Source: Sparassis latifolia (Eukaryota > Basidiomycota > Agaricomycetes > Polyporales > Sparassidaceae). From it: a DNA stretch of 64,000 nucleotides. The stretch is taken from contig CM031560.1 of NCBI GenBank assembly GCA_018466975.1, positions 2,294,001 through 2,358,000 on the forward strand, read 5' to 3'. Below, piece after piece: positions 60,669 to 64,000 of this stretch (positions within the stretch are counted from its first letter, which is position 1; every line of letters starts with the position of its first letter). A program made the translations under genes and the position numbers. The notes under the pieces were generated by a model, which did no database searches, was not told the origin of the DNA, and saw nothing but the letters and a program-made list of their open reading frames with translations.

Positions 60669-61766
60669 ATGGGTCTATCTGAAAATCCTACTACCGAAGG
60701 GACCCTCGTCTCCACGCTCAACTCCCTTCTGGTGAAGATCCTCATCCCCATCACGCTCGAGACCCCACAGGATCTTACCCCCTCCCTTCTCCTCGCCATC
60801 CTCGAGTGCATCAATGGCCACCGCCTCCCCATACCTGCCGCTGTCCGCGCCTCACGCGACTTTCCTGCCAAAGTCGAGGCGATGAAAGTCTTTCTTGGCG
60901 TCCTGGAGAACGACATCCTCCGCATGGACGTCGGCCTCAGCGACGTAAACCCCCGCAAGCTCGCTGCGGGCGACTGGGACGAGGTTGTCTATGTAGGTGA
61001 GCTGCTCTGCTGGCTCGGCAAACTCACGGGGCTCCTCCCGCACGCGCCAGAGGACTTGCAAGCGAATCCTACACCTTTCCGCAGGCACAGCCCGCGCGCG
61101 CCCTCGCCTTCCACGCACTCGACGGTGACGAACAGTATCCACTCAAACTTGTCCATGACGCGCTCCGCCCCCGCGGAGTCGGACACGACGGTCATGTCGA
61201 TCACATCTGATGCCCCAGTGTCCATGTCTCTCCCCGAACTCGACCTGTTCGGGTTCTCCACCGTACACACTCTGCCAGACCCGCGCCCGCCCAGCCCGCC
61301 GTCGCGTTCCCGCCCGCGATGCATCCATGAAGTGGAAGACCCCTCGTTCCTTCGCGACCTCGGTCTGCCAGGAGACGCCTCCTTCACCTCGGACCTCGAC
61401 GACTCGCAGACATCCTACTGCGACTGCTCCTTAGACACCCACGCACCAGCGCCACCCCGCACCGTGCGGCACACCGGCTACATCGCCCCCGTCGACGACG
61501 CCAGCGAGATCCAGTCCTTCGAAGCTAGCCGGCGGGAACAGCGCCCCCACTCGCCCCGCGGGCCCACTCCGCCCCGTCCCGCGCTGACCCCGACCCCACG
61601 GCGCCCCTCAGCGGGGCGCGGGGCAGGCTTCGTGCTCACGCGGCACACCTCCCCCGCACAGCACACCCTCGCGCTCCTTACCGAGCGCGCCCGGCTCCTC
61701 GCGGAGCTCGCCGCGATGCGTGCCAGCGCAGGTGCGGGTGCGAGTGCGAGCACGAGTACGCGGTGA
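60669..61766 (+). CDS. Intronless fungal protein, calponin-like N-terminal domain possible
   Basis: Single exon, 365 residues. The N-terminal 130 residues form a helical domain (LLVKILIPITLETPQDLTPS, KVFLGVLENDILRMDVGLSD, DEVVYVGELLCWLGKLTGLL), resembling the DUF5745/calponin-homology-like group of fungal and protist proteins. This is from memory and needs a profile search. The middle is Ser/Pro-rich and disordered. The C-terminus ends in a short coiled helix (LALLTERARLLAELAAMRA) and a Ser/Ala tail. Start at 60669 follows a pyrimidine-rich leader. Possible cytoskeletal link is inference. Confidence 0.6.
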   Translation: MGLSENPTTEGTLVSTLNSLLVKILIPITLETPQDLTPSLLLAILECINGHRLPIPAAVRASRDFPAKVEAMKVFLGVLENDILRMDVGLSDVNPRKLAAGDWDEVVYVGELLCWLGKLTGLLPHAPEDLQANPTPFRRHSPRAPSPSTHSTVTNSIHSNLSMTRSAPAESDTTVMSITSDAPVSMSLPELDLFGFSTVHTLPDPRPPSPPSRSRPRCIHEVEDPSFLRDLGLPGDASFTSDLDDSQTSYCDCSLDTHAPAPPRTVRHTGYIAPVDDASEIQSFEASRREQRPHSPRGPTPPRPALTPTPRRPSAGRGAGFVLTRHTSPAQHTLALLTERARLLAELAAMRASAGAGASASTSTR

Positions 61767-63234
61767 TTTTCCAATCTCTCTCCGTGTTCGACCGGCGAGA
61801 TACAGAGATGGAGTATCCCCGGCCCCGCGAGGCGGGTGGCCCTGCAGACGCGGAGAGGTGATGTGTTCTGTTCTGTCAAATTCGCCTGGAGTTGCCGCTA
61901 TGTCGAGGCGCGTTCGCGCCCCTCCTCGCCCCCGCTGCGGGGCACGCGCGGCGCGCCAGGATCCCCCGAGCGTGTGGTGGGAGCGCAGCCCGTCGTCCGG
62001 GAACATGCTCCCCAAGGTTCGACCTTTGACTTCACCGCCCCGTCCAGCCTCGTCCAGCCCTTTCGCGCTCGCGCTTGCGCCACGCTTCTTGCTTCGGACA
62101 ATACAGCGGAAATGGATCGCACCTTTGCGTTTGTCGACGGTCCGGGGAGCGCATGCGCAGGGCGTGATATGTATATCCGCGTCGTTGCCGTCACCGCTAC
62201 TGTCCAGGTCCGTGCGTTGTCGTCCCCCTGTTCTGTAATGGGTCTCCATTACGTCCATTCTGAATTTCTGATCGCTCGTAGGTGTGTTATTGTTGTAGAT
62301 ACGTCGCTCTAGGCGATATCAATGCAAATGGAGGAGGTGTTCGTACGGGCCTGGTGTTCCGCGCCGCTGAGGCATGAAGAGGACAATGTTCGACCGGTCT
62401 GCCGCCGCCTGCCCCCACCGCCAACATGCGCATTGCAGAACGCAGATGTGGCTGTGTCGCAAAGCCGGGATGGCGATCGTCGTTTCGTTCGTACCTCTGC
62501 GTCTTTTCGTGACGTTTGACCGACACATTCCCCTCAGAGGAACATGTTCCCCGACTCTCAGCGACCGGGAGGCCGAAAGGCTACAGGAATCACTGTCATA
62601 TGCGTACCACGACCTGCCTTGAACCGGCAAAACTCACTACCGCACCGCGAAGCGGAGGCTGCAAGATACTCTAGGTGCATTATAATGCCTACGGCTTCGG
62701 GGCTCGTGCGTACACACCGAATCAGCCATCGAACCCAGATCAGCGAGAGCGATCCAGTCACGCGAGCAAGCCGACTTCCAGGACTCAAGGGACCGGGGGG
62801 ATAAATACAGATTTACTTCTAAGTATTAGCGCATTCTATCTAACCACAGCGCGTACGAACAGTCTATATACTCGGGCGCAATAACAAATCATCGAGGGGC
62901 GGTCGTCGAAAATACAATGTGCGACGGTAGCTAGGTAGGTAGGGGCAGGCAACGAATTAGTTTCCGTGCGCTGCGCGCGCGCATATATACATGCCGTTCG
63001 GTCTATTCGTCTATATTGAATCTGAGTCCATGTCTGGCCGGCTGAAGAGCGGGGGGCATTCTATAGTGAGATAGCGAGATGAGATGGGATGGGATAGGAT
63101 GCTGACAAGTAAGGGTATCTCACGACTTACGGCGCACTAGAACAGTGAATTAGGACAAACAGACGACACACAGGGAGAGGAAAAAAAGGCCCGAGGCCAC
63201 CAAACCACGGTGGCGATGCTCGGCCTACGCCTCA
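61767..63234. other. Long interval between convergent genes
   Basis: High-GC on the left, then A/T-rich from 62.8 kb. Open frames on both strands at 61.7-62.3 kb are GC shadows. No gene supported. Confidence 0.4.
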
Positions 63235-64000
63235 CTACGGCGACGCCTCCACAGCAGTAACCGAAGGCCTGCGATACCCGCTGGCCGCAGCGAGCTCGCT
63301 AAACCCAGGCAACTCGACCTTCCCCCGCTCGAGGTTCGTCTTCTCCACAGACGCCTCCGCAACATCCTCCGACGCCGCACGCCGCGTCGGCGACGACGGC
63401 GACGAGCGGAGCTTGATCGGCGGAAGTGTAATCGGCGGCGAGCACGAGCGCGACCCGGGCACAGACGTCGCAGAGGCGAAATCCGGTGGCGGCGCCATGT
63501 CGTGCGCGTAGTGCGCCGGCGGCGGCGGGGGATTCTTGCCCGCCCCGCCGCGCGGGTGGATCGGCGTCATCCCGAACGCGACGCGCACCGAGTGCGCGAG
63601 GTGGTGATGGTGCGCCGGGCCCGGGTTCGGCTCGCGCACGGGGTGCGCCAGGCGTGCCTGCGGCGACGGCGCGCGCGAGCTCGACGCGCTCCCGACCGCG
63701 AGCGGGTGTGTGTGGCTGCGCGGGCTGCTGCCGCTGCTGCTCGGCCCGCTCGACAGCTGCGGCGTCGGCAGCGGGGGCAGCGTGCGCTCGCCCGCGTACG
63801 GCACCTGGAAGCCGGAGCCCGTGCTCGCGGAGTGCGCGAGCGCGTGGTGGTCGCCGCCGAAGGGCGCGTACGCCACGAGGTCGCCCGCGCTGCCGCGCTT
63901 CGCCATGCGCCCGCTGATGCCGCCCGACGGCGGGCTGCCCGCGATGCTCGTCCTGCGCTCGCGCATGCGCGCCTCGTACATGCTGAAGTCCTCGAGGGGG
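63235..64000 (-). CDS. 3' part of a disordered Ser/Pro/His-rich protein (partial)
   Basis: Open from the right edge to a TAG at 63235-63237, at least 254 residues with no intron. The opening visible part is PLEDFSMYEARMRERRTSIA. The rest is rich in Ser, Pro, Gly and His (SSGPSSSGSSPRSHTHPLAV; AHHHHLAHSVRVAFGM), with a more ordered end (EKTNLERGKVELPGFSELAA). Such tails are common in fungal transcription factors and signalling proteins, but the defining domain would be beyond the window. The opposite strand is also open because of high GC and is not a gene. Confidence 0.55.
   Translation of the reverse strand, partial: PLEDFSMYEARMRERRTSIAGSPPSGGISGRMAKRGSAGDLVAYAPFGGDHHALAHSASTGSGFQVPYAGERTLPPLPTPQLSSGPSSSGSSPRSHTHPLAVGSASSSRAPSPQARLAHPVREPNPGPAHHHHLAHSVRVAFGMTPIHPRGGAGKNPPPPPAHYAHDMAPPPDFASATSVPGSRSCSPPITLPPIKLRSSPSSPTRRAASEDVAEASVEKTNLERGKVELPGFSELAAASGYRRPSVTAVEASP

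Noticed and set aside
63486..63917. 143-codon plus-strand Ala/Arg/Ser frame
   Set aside because: Antisense shadow of the disordered protein at the right edge.

Overview
The window is nuclear DNA of a filamentous basidiomycete, most likely an Agaricomycete. The evidence is many short spliceosomal introns (mostly 47-63 nt, GT-AG, with two GC-AG), compact genes on both strands, and a recognisable fungal gene set. I see no rRNA, tRNA, CRISPR array or intact transposon. Most genes are split into exons too small to show as open reading frames, so I rebuilt them by matching reading frame, splice sites and family motifs. Exon lists are in the entries. Species, expression and most functions are inferred from motifs only.

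Layout, left to right. 1-1.5 kb: the 3' end of an unknown gene and a small unknown gene. 3.2-4.5 kb: a Pho80/PCL-type cyclin (-). 4.5-7 kb: no gene I can defend, with a possible coding relic. 7-8.1 kb: a seven-exon CutC copper homeostasis gene (-). 8.8-11.5 kb: a RhoGEF-PH-FYVE protein (+), then a small Kre9/Knh1-like Ig-domain protein and an unknown gene. 14.7-18.2 kb: ERV46 (-) and a LYR-motif protein (-). 20.4-21 kb: an unknown two-exon gene. 23.8-26 kb: a Jen1-type carboxylate transporter (+) with a one-base frame break. 29.4-38.7 kb: NAT10/Kre33 RNA cytidine acetyltransferase (-) head to head with a Dicer (+). 38.9-41.4 kb: URC1-type uracil catabolism protein (-). 41.8-43.3 kb: a repeat-rich protein (-). 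43.7-46 kb: a small gene (-) divergent from a voltage-gated K+ channel (+). 47.7-49.7 kb: a membrane-anchored aspartic protease (-). 52.6-54.7 kb: a secreted glucoamylase with a starch-binding domain (+). 55-57.6 kb: an unknown gene with a frame break (-) and an F-box protein (+). 58-59.9 kb: a Pex24/Pex30-type peroxin (-). 60.7-61.8 kb: an unknown intronless gene (+). The end holds the 3' part of a disordered protein (-).

The genes do not form a cluster with one pathway. Loose themes are carbon uptake and starch use (transporter, glucoamylase, protease), membrane traffic (ERV46, FYVE protein, peroxin) and RNA biology (cytidine acetyltransferase and Dicer sharing one intergenic region). Three genes share one defect, a single missing base in a short homopolymer, which points to consensus errors or recent decay. 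I did not find a clearly novel multi-gene system. The best leads are the hidden gene structures, the head-to-head NAT10/Dicer pair, the micro-exons in the K+ channel pore, the 489-nt intron of URC1 and the unresolved coding-like stretches at 5.4-6.1, 19.8-20.2 and 26.5-28.2 kb.
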